Origin: Hellea sp.
GTDB taxonomy: Bacteria; Pseudomonadota; Alphaproteobacteria; Caulobacterales; Maricaulaceae
Reading direction: 5' to 3'
Length of the DNA: 45,493 nt
NCBI GenBank assembly: GCA_013002305.1
Contig: JABDKG010000028.1
Coordinates: forward strand, 1 to 45,493
The position numbers and the translations under genes were made by a program. Positions 17,154-25,909 of the stretch are shown one piece after another; positions within the stretch are counted from its first letter, which is position 1; every line of letters starts with the position of its first letter. The notes beneath the pieces are model-generated. The model made no database searches. It was given only the letters and a program-made list of their open reading frames with translations, and was not told where the DNA came from.

Positions 17154-17965
17154 CTATATTTTCGAAAAATGACCCGGCGTGCCTGGGTGCTAAGCCAGGC
17201 TTTAAGCTTGCCGGTCCGGACGGTCTTGGGATCAATCTGGTACATCGCGTCTTTTTCAAACCGTTCCATAGTCCCGACAAAATCGCGATATTGCAATTTA
17301 CCTATCTCGGCGCTCCAACTATCGCCATGGATGCGAAACCGGCTCGCCGGCGCGGCGGTGTAATAGGCGTTGCCGTGGGCGAGGATCCGGAACCAGTAAT
17401 CCAAATCTATCGTATAGGGATTAGTATCATCATAGGCTCCGATAATGTCGATAAGCGCGGATCGAAACAGGCCACTCCCTGGTTCGCCAATGAGATTATT
17501 GCCTGCCTTCAGCGTTTCTCGAACCAGTTCAAACCCATCAATTGAGCGGGCTTCATCGCCAAGCGGTTTGCGCCTTAATAGAATTTTCCCGGTCTCATTG
17601 ATGATTGATTTCGTCCCGAAGACGAGTGCCACATCGGGCCGCGAACTGAGTATTTTGACCTGGCGTTCCAACGTGCCGGGCTCGAGCAAATCATCATGGG
17701 GTAGGAGTTTAAAATATTGCCCGCTGGCATATTTCAGACATTGATCCCAGTTTTCTTTGGGGCCGAGATTTTTTTCATTCTGTTTGAACTGGATACGCGG
17801 ATCATCGAAGCTTTGGCAAATCTCGGCCGTATTATCTGCCGAGCCATCATCGAAAATCAAAAGCTCGAATTGGTGATAGGATTGATCCAATACAGACTGA
17901 ATGGTCTCGCCGATGAAGCGCGCACCATTAAAGGTCGGGATGCAGATCGAGACTAAAGCGGTCAT
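17150..17965 (-). CDS. GT2 family glycosyltransferase (soluble)
   Basis: This 271-residue protein is a GT-A transferase without membrane segments. It shows VSICIPTFNGARFIGETI at the start, IFDDGSADNTAEI (37-49), an acidic metal site in LLPHDDLLEPGTLERQ, and a later ALIDIIGAYDDTNPYTIDLDYWFR acceptor region. It probably adds a sugar during assembly of a surface polysaccharide. It is the last gene of a leftward run beginning at tsaD and overlaps the methyltransferase gene by 4 bases. Donor and acceptor cannot be told from the sequence. Confidence 0.9.
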   Translation of the reverse strand: MTALVSICIPTFNGARFIGETIQSVLDQSYHQFELLIFDDGSADNTAEICQSFDDPRIQFKQNEKNLGPKENWDQCLKYASGQYFKLLPHDDLLEPGTLERQVKILSSRPDVALVFGTKSIINETGKILLRRKPLGDEARSIDGFELVRETLKAGNNLIGEPGSGLFRSALIDIIGAYDDTNPYTIDLDYWFRILAHGNAYYTAAPASRFRIHGDSWSAEIGKLQYRDFVGTMERFEKDAMYQIDPKTVRTGKLKAWLSTQARRVIFRKYS

Positions 17966-18558
17966 GTCGCTTTCATATGGGTGATTACGAAAATCTGCAT
18001 ATTGAGGTAAAAATATTTGCCGGCAGTCCGGCTGTTAAACGGGTAGCAAAACGTCTTGCCGATTTGAAGCTCATGACGCTGACAAAGCGGCTCTAAAAAT
18101 CCCGGATCGATGAAAGTTCGGTGGGTCGGATCTTTCTTATAGCCTTGCTTGTCGGGCACAATGGCGACGAATTTTCCGTTCGTTGCAAGCTTGTCTTTGA
18201 CAACCGAAAAAACCGCTTCAAGCTGCTCAGCGGTTAAATGTTCCAGCACATTGTCGCATACCGCATTTTCAATTTGTGACACAGTCGCGAGCTTTGTGAT
18301 GTCATCGAGGGCGACGTCAAATCCTTGCGAGAGAGCTGTGTCAACAAAGGCGGGGTTGGAATCAATTCCTGATATATTGCGGGACTTTTTCCGGGCGAAT
18401 TTCAAAAATGCGCCAGCGCCAAATCCCAGATCAACAATTGGACCTTCACCTAATTCTTTTAGGATACGCGGATAAAATAGCCGGTTAAGATAGAGATCGC
18501 GGCCCGGAAGATATTTCTCTTCCAGATATTCAGAATAGGCTTCGGACTCAGTTTCCAT
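17962..18558 (-). CDS. class I SAM-dependent methyltransferase
   Basis: The 198-residue protein has the SAM-binding motif I VDLGFGAGAF (42-51), the acidic end of strand 2 in SGIDSNPAF, and AVCDNVLEHL at the position of motif IV. Its closest recognisable type is the methyltransferase-11/23 group, often found in O-antigen and capsule clusters where it methylates a sugar or terminates a chain. It sits between GtrA and GT2 genes, overlapping both (11 and 4 bases), so a role in glycan modification is the reasonable guess. Confidence 0.85.
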   Translation of the reverse strand: METESEAYSEYLEEKYLPGRDLYLNRLFYPRILKELGEGPIVDLGFGAGAFLKFARKKSRNISGIDSNPAFVDTALSQGFDVALDDITKLATVSQIENAVCDNVLEHLTAEQLEAVFSVVKDKLATNGKFVAIVPDKQGYKKDPTHRTFIDPGFLEPLCQRHELQIGKTFCYPFNSRTAGKYFYLNMQIFVITHMKAT

Positions 18559-18940
18559 GGGCCTGACCCTGAAAAATTTTCAGCTTCTGCACAATATAGG
18601 AAATCGGCACGAGCACGATGCCGGAGAAAACCGCGGCTAAATATTTGTTACTGCCAAGTTCAATAAATCCGAAAATTAGCCCGGTGCTGATGAGATATAA
18701 AACCGACCAAAGGATGAAATATTTGATCAGCGTATTGGCGTTTCGGCTGCGAAAAACCATATGTTTGTTAAAGAAGTGCCCGAGCAGAATACCGCCGATA
18801 ATGGCGATTAAATTGGCCAGCCAAATTGTCAGTCCCGCATAAACGAGCGCGGCATAAATTAAAATACTGATAGCCGTATTGAGCGCGCCCCAGCTGATGA
18901 AACGGGTGAGCTGGGCTTTATCCAGTGTTCTGTTTGTCAT
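18548..18940 (-). CDS. GtrA-like membrane protein
   Basis: The 130-residue protein has four predicted transmembrane helices and family features: RFISWGALNTAISILIY at the start, GGILLGHFFNKHMVFRS in the middle and a positively charged end. GtrA-type proteins are thought to flip undecaprenyl-phosphate-linked sugars made by GtrB-like transferases. A GtrB-like transferase is encoded at 15242-16255. The gene overlaps its upstream (YciI) and downstream (methyltransferase) neighbours, consistent with one leftward transcript. Confidence 0.88.
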   Translation of the reverse strand: MTNRTLDKAQLTRFISWGALNTAISILIYAALVYAGLTIWLANLIAIIGGILLGHFFNKHMVFRSRNANTLIKYFILWSVLYLISTGLIFGFIELGSNKYLAAVFSGIVLVPISYIVQKLKIFQGQAHGN

Positions 18941-19233
18941 GCTTCCGGCGGCGCGCCGATCGCCCAGATAAACGGTTTGATTATGATTTTACCCGTTAAG
19001 CCTGCGGCACGATAAGGGTCGCGAAGCAACCATTTTTCGACCTCGTCTTTGGTTTCAGCGTCAACGATCAACATGGAACCGCGCATCACGCCGTCATCAT
19101 CCAGCCACGGACCGGCCGTCAGCAAAGAGACTTTGTTGTCGGGCGTCTTGAGCCATCCCAGATGGGCGTTGCGATTATCTGTGCGGATTTGCAGGCTATC
19201 GGCCTTGTCTTCCGTGTAAATCAAAAATTTCAT
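18937..19233 (-). CDS. YciI family protein
   Basis: The 98-residue protein matches the YciI-like family, a dimeric ferredoxin-like fold: MKFLIYTEDK, NAHLGWLK with the conserved His in the first half, LTAGPWLDDDGVMRGSMLIVDA, and DPYRAAGLTGKIIIKPF at the end. Family members are small proteins of unclear enzymatic role. It touches gpsA by 1 base on its upstream side and overlaps gtrA by 4 bases. The tsaD-gpsA-yciI order is familiar from alphaproteobacteria; the continuation into glycan genes is less so. Confidence 0.88.
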   Translation of the reverse strand: MKFLIYTEDKADSLQIRTDNRNAHLGWLKTPDNKVSLLTAGPWLDDDGVMRGSMLIVDAETKDEVEKWLLRDPYRAAGLTGKIIIKPFIWAIGAPPEA

Positions 19234-20237
19234 CAGCTGATTTCCGATTTGTGCACGCGGGCGAGCAGGCGCATTATGACCCCGTCAACCTCTTCGTCGC
19301 CGGCGAGAATATTGGCCATGGCGTGGCATATCGGCATTTCGACGCCTTTACTTTGCGACAACGCTTTCAGCGCCGGGGCGGTTGCCGCGCCTTCGACAAC
19401 AACGTTTTTATCTTTCATATACTCGTCATAAGAAATGCCTTGTCCCAGAGCCATACCAAACGACATGTTGCGCGACTGCTCAGACGAACAGGTCAGCACC
19501 AAATCGCCTAGCCCGCAAAGCCCGGTTAGGGTTTCCGGATTACATCCCAGCGCCGTTCCCAAACGCGTCATTTCGGCAAAGCCGCGCGCGATAATAGCGG
19601 CATGGGCCGAGCGGCCAAGACCTTTCCCGAGCACCAGTCCGCAGACGATGGCGAGGACGTTTTTGACCGCGCCGCCAATTTCTGCGCCCAGCACGTCCTT
19701 GGTATAATAAGGCCGGAAAGTCGGAGCGGCGACGGATTTGATCAGCTTGGCGCCAACAGTCCAATCGGCGCAAGCGAGCGTCACCGCCGTCGGTAATCCT
19801 TTAACAACATCAACCGCGAAACTCGGGCCTGACAAAACGGCAGGCATTGCAGATGGCATAATCTCTTCAAGCACCTGGCTCATAAATTTCCGGCTGCTTA
19901 TCTCGATCCCCTTGGAGCAGAGCACGACCGGCATACCGCCGCGCGCATGGGGCACGAAATCAATAAGCGTGGCCCGCATGTGCTGGGCAGGTGTCACAAC
20001 CAGGACCGCGTCAAGCGATGCGAGCTGGCTTATATCACGGGTCGCCCTAATGTTCTGATGCAGTTTTGCCCCGGGGAGGTAGAGCTTATTTTCGCGCGCT
20101 TCATTGATGCTGTCGACGACCTCTTGTTCAAATGCCCAGAGCGTGACTTGCCGGCCTGCGACGGCAAGTGTTTGCGCCATTGCAGTGCCCCAGGCGCCCG
20201 CGCCGATAACGCCCATATTGTCGTAAACATCGCTCAA
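19233..20237 (-). CDS. gpsA: glycerol-3-phosphate dehydrogenase [NAD(P)+]
   Basis: GpsA reduces dihydroxyacetone phosphate to sn-glycerol 3-phosphate for phospholipid synthesis. The 334-residue protein has the dinucleotide motif GVIGAGAWGTAMAQ (9-22), VVLCSKGIE, VLSGPSFAVDVVKGLPTAV, and GAEIGGAVKNVLAI with the catalytic lysine. The GLCGLGDLVLTC motif near residue 245 completes the match. It overlaps tsaD upstream by 4 bases and touches the YciI gene downstream. A glycerol kinase gene at 29970-31448 provides another route to the same product. Confidence 0.97.
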   Translation of the reverse strand: MSDVYDNMGVIGAGAWGTAMAQTLAVAGRQVTLWAFEQEVVDSINEARENKLYLPGAKLHQNIRATRDISQLASLDAVLVVTPAQHMRATLIDFVPHARGGMPVVLCSKGIEISSRKFMSQVLEEIMPSAMPAVLSGPSFAVDVVKGLPTAVTLACADWTVGAKLIKSVAAPTFRPYYTKDVLGAEIGGAVKNVLAIVCGLVLGKGLGRSAHAAIIARGFAEMTRLGTALGCNPETLTGLCGLGDLVLTCSSEQSRNMSFGMALGQGISYDEYMKDKNVVVEGAATAPALKALSQSKGVEMPICHAMANILAGDEEVDGVIMRLLARVHKSEIS

Positions 20238-21334
20238 GATTTAGGTCCCTTCTTTCCAAACCCGCTTGCCGGGCGGTGCTTGGCCGCCTGTTTATCTAGT
20301 GGCCAGCGTGGCCGCGCGGCTATATCGAGCGGCGCAAAGTCACCCTTTATGTAATGCTCTATGCCCGCAAGCGCAATCATCGCGGCATTATCCGTGCAAA
20401 ATTTCATTGGCGGCGCGGTTAAAGTAAATCCGCGTAATGTGCAAAGTTCTTCAAGGCTTTCGCGAATGGATTTATTGGCCGCTACTCCGCCGGCAATGAC
20501 AAATCGATAGCCGTCAATATCCGGATGTTGGTCGCGAAACAATTCCATGGCCTTGGCAGTGCGCTCGGTCATCACATCACAAACGGCGCGCTGAAAACTG
20601 GCAGCAATATCAGCTTTGGCTTTGGGCGTTTTATCGCTGGCATCGAAAGCGCGCGCGACGGCTGTCTTGAGCCCGGCAAAAGAAAAATTCGCGTGGTCTT
20701 TCCCGCGAAACGGACGCGGCAATTTGATTGCATCTGGATTGCCCTTCATGGCAAGTTTCTCAACGGCAGGGCCGCCGGGGAAACCCAGATCCATGACACG
20801 AGCGGTTTTATCAAAGGCTTCACCGGCGGCGTCATCAACTGTGCTGCCGAGCCGGTCATAATCGCCAAGACCATTCACCGATAGAAGCTGCGTATGACCG
20901 CCCGAGACGAGCAGCAGCAAATAGGGAAACGGGCATGGCGCCGCAAGACGCGGCGAGAGCGCATGGCCTTCCAGATGGTTGATCGCCAGCAGCGGAACGC
21001 CAAGCGCCATTGAGAGCCCTTTGGCGCTCATAAGGCCAGCTATGACTCCGCCGATCAGACCGGGGCCAGAGGTGGCGGCAATGGCGGTGAGGTCGTCATA
21101 CTGGACGCCCGCATCGTCCACAGCCTGGTCAATAATCGTGTCGATTTTTTGCATATGGGCACGGGCGGCAATTTCGGGAACCACGCCGCCAAACGGGCGA
21201 TGTTCTTCGTCTTGCGAAGCAATGATTGACGACAGAATTTCAGTCTCGCCGTCAGATGTACGGCGTAAAATGGCGGCGGCGGTTTCATCGCAGCTGGATT
21301 CAATCCCTAATATGATGACAGGCGCGTCTTGCAT
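20234..21334 (-). CDS. tsaD: tRNA N6-threonylcarbamoyladenosine transferase
   Basis: TsaD transfers threonylcarbamoyl to A37 of ANN-decoding tRNAs, working with TsaB and TsaE. The 366-residue protein begins with ILGIESSCDETAAAI (8-22), has NHLEGHALSPR (119-129) with metal-binding His120 and His124, LLVSGGHTQL, GAAVEKL-type PGGPAVEKLA, and GGVAANKSIRE. The length is slightly above the usual 340-350 because of a lysine-rich tail. It is the first gene of the leftward run to 17150. The start at 21334 faces hemC across a 74-base gap. Confidence 0.97.
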   Translation of the reverse strand: MQDAPVIILGIESSCDETAAAILRRTSDGETEILSSIIASQDEEHRPFGGVVPEIAARAHMQKIDTIIDQAVDDAGVQYDDLTAIAATSGPGLIGGVIAGLMSAKGLSMALGVPLLAINHLEGHALSPRLAAPCPFPYLLLLVSGGHTQLLSVNGLGDYDRLGSTVDDAAGEAFDKTARVMDLGFPGGPAVEKLAMKGNPDAIKLPRPFRGKDHANFSFAGLKTAVARAFDASDKTPKAKADIAASFQRAVCDVMTERTAKAMELFRDQHPDIDGYRFVIAGGVAANKSIRESLEELCTLRGFTLTAPPMKFCTDNAAMIALAGIEHYIKGDFAPLDIAARPRWPLDKQAAKHRPASGFGKKGPKS

Positions 21335-21358
21335 ACTATCTCGTTTTACGGCAATTCT

Positions 21359-21375
21359 GGGCCAAGCTAAGGCCC
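21359..21375. repeat. inverted repeat between tsaD and hemC
   Basis: GGGCC and GGCCC arms flank AAGCTAA in the 74-base gap between the divergent tsaD and hemC genes, followed three bases later by GGGCCC. It could be an operator or a 5'-leader hairpin. No clear promoter pair was recognised on either strand in this gap. Confidence 0.3.
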
Positions 21376-21408
21376 GCTGGGCCCGTCGATAACGTGAGAA
21401 CGCATTCC

Positions 21409-22329
21409 ATGCAACGTCCTTTAAACATTGGCACTCGAGGTTCGCCGCTCGCGCTTTATCAGGCGCGTTTAGTACGGGCGCAGCTATGTGATCATTATGG
21501 CCTGACCAATCCGGAACGTGATGTGCCGATCCGCGTCTATAAAACTTCGGGGGATAAATTGATGGGCCGTCTGGCGGAATTTGGCGGGAAGGGGCTGTTT
21601 ACCAAAGAGCTTGAAACTGCGCTGGTCGAGGGCGAGATCGATATTGCTGTCCATTCTATGAAAGACGTTCCGACCGAACTTCAAGACGGCCATCAGATCG
21701 GCGCTATCCTGGAGCGCGAAGATCCGCGCGATGCATTTATTTCGGTTAAACATAATTCAATCGATGACCTGCCAAAGGGCGCGACAGTTGGAACGGCGTC
21801 TCTGCGTCGCCGGGCTCAGCTTGCGTCGCTACGGCCTGATCTAAAGTTTAACCTCATTAGAGGCAATGTCGGGACCCGTATCGTCAAGCTCAATGACGGC
21901 CATTGCGATGCAACAATGTTGGCCTATGCGGGCCTTAAGCGGCTTGACCTGCCGGAGAAGGCCACCGAGATTGTCGGGCTGGACCGAATGTTATCCGCGC
22001 CGTCGCAGGCTGCTATCGGAATAGAGGTGATGGGCGGAAATGAATCTGCTCTGGAGATTATTGCGCCGCTTAATCACGCGGCAACTCAAATTGCCGTAAC
22101 AGCGGAGCGTGAATTTTTAAAAGCGCTAGACGGGTCCTGCCGGACGCCAATCGCGGCGCTGGCCCGTATTGAACAAGGCAAACTCTTTATGCAAGGTGAG
22201 CAGCTGGCCGAAGATGGATCAAAAAGATGGCGCAAAGATGGTTTTATGCATTCCGCTAATCTTAAAAACGCGGCGCGACTTGGGCGAACGCTCGGTGAGG
22301 CAATCGCACAAGAGGTGGCGGCATCATGA
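21409..22329 (+). CDS. hemC: hydroxymethylbilane synthase (porphobilinogen deaminase)
   Basis: HemC joins four porphobilinogen molecules into hydroxymethylbilane in tetrapyrrole synthesis. From the ATG at 21409 the protein has 306 residues: LNIGTRGSPLALYQARLV near the start, FGGKGLFTKELE (58-69), HSMKDVPTE (82-90) with the catalytic Asp86, LRRRAQL, IRGNVGTRI, and the cofactor-attaching Cys244 in DGSCRTPIAA. A GTG at 21394 would add five residues; the ATG was preferred because the N terminus then matches the family. The stop overlaps the hemD start (ATGA), so the two are translationally coupled. Confidence 0.96.
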   Translation: MQRPLNIGTRGSPLALYQARLVRAQLCDHYGLTNPERDVPIRVYKTSGDKLMGRLAEFGGKGLFTKELETALVEGEIDIAVHSMKDVPTELQDGHQIGAILEREDPRDAFISVKHNSIDDLPKGATVGTASLRRRAQLASLRPDLKFNLIRGNVGTRIVKLNDGHCDATMLAYAGLKRLDLPEKATEIVGLDRMLSAPSQAAIGIEVMGGNESALEIIAPLNHAATQIAVTAEREFLKALDGSCRTPIAALARIEQGKLFMQGEQLAEDGSKRWRKDGFMHSANLKNAARLGRTLGEAIAQEVAAS

Positions 22330-23009
22330 GTGAGCGCCGTATCTGGATAAGCCGTTCGCAGCCCGGCGCCTCTCACAGCGCCAGGGTTTGGCAAAAGGCC
22401 GGATTTGAAACGGTGATAAATCCGGTTGTTGAGATCGCCCCGCCCAAAAACATGCCGCGTCCACTGCCCAAGAACGCTGGCTTGATTGTGACGTCGAAAA
22501 ATGCACTTCGTATGCTTGGCACATTTACGGATCATCGCGATTGGCCGGTCTTTACGGTCGGAGACGCCACCGCCTATTTGGCCTGGCAAATGAAATTTCG
22601 CAACGTGATATCGGCTCAAGGCAATGCGCAGGATTTGCTCAAGCTGATCAAGGATAATTTTAAGCCCGGCGGCTCGAAATCATTTGTTTATGCATCTGCG
22701 GCCCGTATTCGTCTTAACATAGCCGGAGAGCTTAGGGCCGCCGGATATCGCGCGCGCCGGGACGTTTATTATATCAATGCGCCAAAAAAGCCGGACATAA
22801 GCGCGCTAAAGGGCAAGATCACCCATATCGCGCTTTACTCGCCCATGGCAGCCAGGGTCGTGCGCGGAACTGCGCCAAACTTCCCGCAAGTAAAAGTTAT
22901 TTCTATCAGCGCGAATACAGATTCCGAGCTGCGAAAGCGCTTTGGAAATCGGCGATTTATCGCGGCGCGCCCCAATGAAAAGGCGATGGTTGCCGCGCTT
23001 AAGTCTTGA
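22326..23009 (+). CDS. hemD: uroporphyrinogen-III synthase
   Basis: HemD closes and inverts ring D of hydroxymethylbilane. This poorly conserved family is recognised here by position and pattern: 227 residues, N-terminal RIWISRSQPGASHSARVW, VTSKNALRML near residue 60, VFTVGDATAYLAWQMKF, FVYASAARIRLNIAGELRAAGY, and HIALYSPMAARVV. The start overlaps the hemC stop by 4 bases. The following HemY-like gene begins within 60 bases. The order hemC-hemD-hemY-like is standard in proteobacteria and supports the call. Confidence 0.88.
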   Translation: MSERRIWISRSQPGASHSARVWQKAGFETVINPVVEIAPPKNMPRPLPKNAGLIVTSKNALRMLGTFTDHRDWPVFTVGDATAYLAWQMKFRNVISAQGNAQDLLKLIKDNFKPGGSKSFVYASAARIRLNIAGELRAAGYRARRDVYYINAPKKPDISALKGKITHIALYSPMAARVVRGTAPNFPQVKVISISANTDSELRKRFGNRRFIAARPNEKAMVAALKS

Positions 23010-23066
23010 TTGCGGCTGGGCCAGCCCTCATATTCAAAATATGAAACCGATCTGGTAGGAAGCCCC

Positions 23067-24620
23067 ATGCGGAATATAATAATTGCCATATTAATATGTG
23101 TCGCGCTTTTAGCGGGGTTTCTGCTCTATATTGGCGATAGTGCCCGGCTGTTAATCCAGTCGACAGACGCGCCGTGGATTCTGAACTTCGAAGATATAAA
23201 TATTAGCTGGCGCGAAGCCATTGTGGTCGGCGTAATTGTCTGCATTGGTTTGATTATATTTTGGACTGCTATTAGCTGGCTGATAGCTTTGCCGGCCCGT
23301 CTGAAATCCGGCGTTGGATTGCGCCGCCGTGCGCAAGCCTTGGAAGCGATGGAAGAAGCCTTAATCGCCGGCGCTGAGGGCGACGCGTCCAGGGCCCGCA
23401 AGAAGGCCGAACGTGCCAGAAGCTTAATTTCAACACAGGCGCTCGGCCAAATAATCTCGGCGCAAGCAGCCGAGGCGAGCGGCGATACGGAAGAGGCGAT
23501 CACCCAATATCGCGCGCTACTGGCCGAGAAACGCACAGAATCGACGGGACGGCGCGGATTGGCGCAGCAATATCTCGCGACCGGAAATCTGGCGAGCGCG
23601 ATTGAACACGCCAAGGCCGAATATGAAAAAAACAAAAATGCGCGCTGGGCATTTGATATTCTGTTTCAGGCGCAACTGTCTGATTATCGCTGGAAACAGG
23701 CAAGCGAAACACTAGCACTCGGTCAGGCCCGGAAACATATTGATAATGAGATTGCCCGCCGGCGCATGGCGGTCTTGGACACGGCTGCCGCAACCCAGCT
23801 TGAAGATGATGGCGATATTCAAGGCGCCATTGACATGGCCCAAAAGGCGCTTGGGCTTGCACCGAATTTCGCGCCGGCTGCAGCCTTGGCGGCGCGTCTT
23901 TACGGCAAAGAAGGCCAAAAGAAAAAAGCGATTTCGGTTTTGGAAAAAGCCTGGAATCACGCGCCGCACCCGGCGCTATCCGCGGCGTTTCTGGATTTGA
24001 TCGGCGAAGAAAGTGACCGGTCCCGGGCCAAGAAGATCGCTCATTTCATTCGCCAAAATCCGGATCACCGCGAAAGTATTTTGCTGCAGGTCGAAGAAAA
24101 TCTACGCGACGAAGATGCGGTTACGGCTTGGACGACTTTAGATCCGCTGCTTCAAGAGGGCGAACCGAGCGCGCGCCTTTGTTTGCTTGCGGCCGAGTCC
24201 GAAACTCTGCTCTCAAATGAAAAAGATGCCAAAGTCTGGGCCATCCGCGCCGGGACCGCGCCGAGCGAACCGGACTGGTCTGATTTGGACCCTGAAGGTG
24301 ACGCGTTTGATTATGCGGCGCAGGATTGGCGGCGTCTGGTCTATTCTTTTGGCGAAAAGGGTGAGCTGATCCATCCCCGCTTTGAACAGGGCGCTCCCAA
24401 ACAGGCTGTAACTTCTCTTGAAGACGTGATTGAAGAACAGGCAGCAGACAAATTGGCCGAAAACGAAAACAGCATTAAAGACGCCAGCGACATTTTGGAA
24501 AGCGACGCAGCGCTCGAAAATCAAGAGGAGCTTGGCGACATCATGTCAGGCGAGGTCGATAAGGATGATCTTGCTATGCGTCTTGACAGTCTGCTCGATG
24601 ATAAACCGAAAAATACGTAA
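23067..24620 (+). CDS. HemY-like membrane-anchored TPR protein
   Basis: The protein has 517 residues from the ATG at 23067, which has a GTAGGA site before it. The open frame continues upstream to a TTG at 23010, but that extension is hydrophilic and lacks support. Two transmembrane helices (about 2-22 and 51-72) are followed by basic PARLKSGVGLRRRAQALEAME and a long helical TPR region (RGLAQQYLATGNLASAIEHAKAEYE and similar). The C-terminal 80 residues are acidic. This is the plan of the HemY protein found after hemC-hemD. HemY proteins are linked to haem synthesis but the exact role is unsettled. It is not the eukaryotic-type protoporphyrinogen oxidase that shares the name. Confidence 0.88.
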   Translation: MRNIIIAILICVALLAGFLLYIGDSARLLIQSTDAPWILNFEDINISWREAIVVGVIVCIGLIIFWTAISWLIALPARLKSGVGLRRRAQALEAMEEALIAGAEGDASRARKKAERARSLISTQALGQIISAQAAEASGDTEEAITQYRALLAEKRTESTGRRGLAQQYLATGNLASAIEHAKAEYEKNKNARWAFDILFQAQLSDYRWKQASETLALGQARKHIDNEIARRRMAVLDTAAATQLEDDGDIQGAIDMAQKALGLAPNFAPAAALAARLYGKEGQKKKAISVLEKAWNHAPHPALSAAFLDLIGEESDRSRAKKIAHFIRQNPDHRESILLQVEENLRDEDAVTAWTTLDPLLQEGEPSARLCLLAAESETLLSNEKDAKVWAIRAGTAPSEPDWSDLDPEGDAFDYAAQDWRRLVYSFGEKGELIHPRFEQGAPKQAVTSLEDVIEEQAADKLAENENSIKDASDILESDAALENQEELGDIMSGEVDKDDLAMRLDSLLDDKPKNT

Positions 24621-24663
24621 ATTCGGTCTTTGTATTTAAGCCTGCTCTGACTATAGCAAATCC

Positions 24664-25716
24664 GTGCTGGGTTATTACCGATATTTGTTAGCGATGATGG
24701 TCGCCTGTTCTCATTTGTGGAGCGGCTATATCTGGTGGCAGGGCATATATGCGGTTTTCGGCTTCTATGTCATAAGCGGCTATTTGATGAGCCTGATCAT
24801 CAATGAAGTCTATACTGGGAAAAATGGGACATGGCGCTATGCTGCCAACAGGATATTGCGAATTTATCCGGTTTACTGGGTATGTCTTTTTCTTTCGCTT
24901 TTATTGTTTGCTATTTTCAGACCCGAGGTCACCAGTTTTTTGGAAAATAATGATGTAGCGCGTCATGCCATCATGGAGCCTGAGGACCTCAAAGGCTGGA
25001 TAAAAAACATCACATTTTATGGCTCCGTCGAAACGCGGCTGGTCATAACCCAGGGCTGGAGCTTGCGCGTTGAAATGGTGTTTTACGCCTTGATGTTAGT
25101 GCTGTGCCGCCGGTTTTGGATCGTCCTTCTCTGGCTTCTCGTTTCGATTTACATTTGCTATTACCAAGCTTCAAATGAGATCAGTTTCATTGATCGCTAT
25201 AATACAATCCAGGGCGCATCTTTAGCCTTTTCGCTTGGCGCAACGGTCTATTATTTACGCAAAAAAACCACGCTACCGCGCTTGCTTTATGTTCTTATAC
25301 CCATTGCGTTTTTTATCCATTTTGTTTTGGCCTACAAAATCTGGGGATTCAAACCGGAAAATTTCGGACTCTACGGACTGCTACGAAAAGACGATTTCGG
25401 TCTCTATACGCATACAGTATTATCGGCATTATTGCTTTGGGTGGTTCTGGATAAGGAATCTATCTTGAAAGACCGGAAAAAGCTCAGATCGACTGGAAAT
25501 TATTTGGGGAAAATAGCCTATGGTGTGTTTTTATGCCATTGGCTGGTCTTATTCGTCCTGGGCCTAATCGGCGTCGATGTGATGAACAAAATGATTTTTA
25601 TTCCGTTGTCTTTCATAGGCGTAAATCTACTGGCCTGGGCCCTTTATAGCTGGGTGGAGAAACCAATTGATAAGCGAGTGCGGGATCGAATTCGTCCCGA
25701 AAAGGCAGCCGTTTAG
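24664..25716 (+). CDS. acyltransferase family 3 membrane protein
   Basis: This 350-residue, highly hydrophobic protein has about ten transmembrane helices and the start of the acyltransferase-3 (OafA/YrhL) family: LGYYRYLLAMMVACSHLW, with the conserved His in SHLW, then FYVISGYLMSLI. It contains RILRIYPVYWVC and a C-terminal GVFLCHWLVLFV. Such enzymes O-acylate surface polysaccharides or other exported glycans. The start is GTG; no ATG is closer to the family N terminus. The gene is 43 bases after hemY, with no terminator between, and stands before a 193-base gap. Confidence 0.88.
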   Translation: MLGYYRYLLAMMVACSHLWSGYIWWQGIYAVFGFYVISGYLMSLIINEVYTGKNGTWRYAANRILRIYPVYWVCLFLSLLLFAIFRPEVTSFLENNDVARHAIMEPEDLKGWIKNITFYGSVETRLVITQGWSLRVEMVFYALMLVLCRRFWIVLLWLLVSIYICYYQASNEISFIDRYNTIQGASLAFSLGATVYYLRKKTTLPRLLYVLIPIAFFIHFVLAYKIWGFKPENFGLYGLLRKDDFGLYTHTVLSALLLWVVLDKESILKDRKKLRSTGNYLGKIAYGVFLCHWLVLFVLGLIGVDVMNKMIFIPLSFIGVNLLAWALYSWVEKPIDKRVRDRIRPEKAAV

Positions 25717-25845
25717 CATATTATATTCTTTTGCCGCCAACTGACAAAGTTTCAGGCCCGCTGCATCCAATTATAATTCAGGTGTCGTCTTACCTATAAA
25801 GAAATCAGTAATTTTGCTATGGCAGAAAAAGTCAGGTTTCCGCGA

Positions 25846-25858
25846 CGGATTTTATCCG
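25846..25858 (+). repeat. short inverted repeat in the gap before the DUF1800 gene
   Basis: CGGAT-TTT-ATCCG lies about 50 bases before the DUF1800 start, in the 193-base gap 25717-25909. The arms are only 5 bases. It could be a protein site or a leader hairpin. The gap otherwise shows only a good ribosome-binding site (AAGGGG) before 25910 and no convincing promoter pair. Confidence 0.25.
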
Positions 25859-25909
25859 CCGGGCCGTTATTAGATCAAGCGGCCACATAGCTGCAAGAAG
25901 GGGATCTAT

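Noticed and set aside
15242-18940. Complete O-antigen or capsule cluster
   Set aside because: No flippase/polymerase pair, ABC exporter or nucleotide-sugar synthesis set is present. Only a few modification and transfer genes can be supported.
23010-23066. TTG start for the HemY-like protein
   Set aside because: The extra 19 residues are hydrophilic and precede what should be the N-terminal membrane helix. The ATG at 23067 has a better ribosome-binding site.
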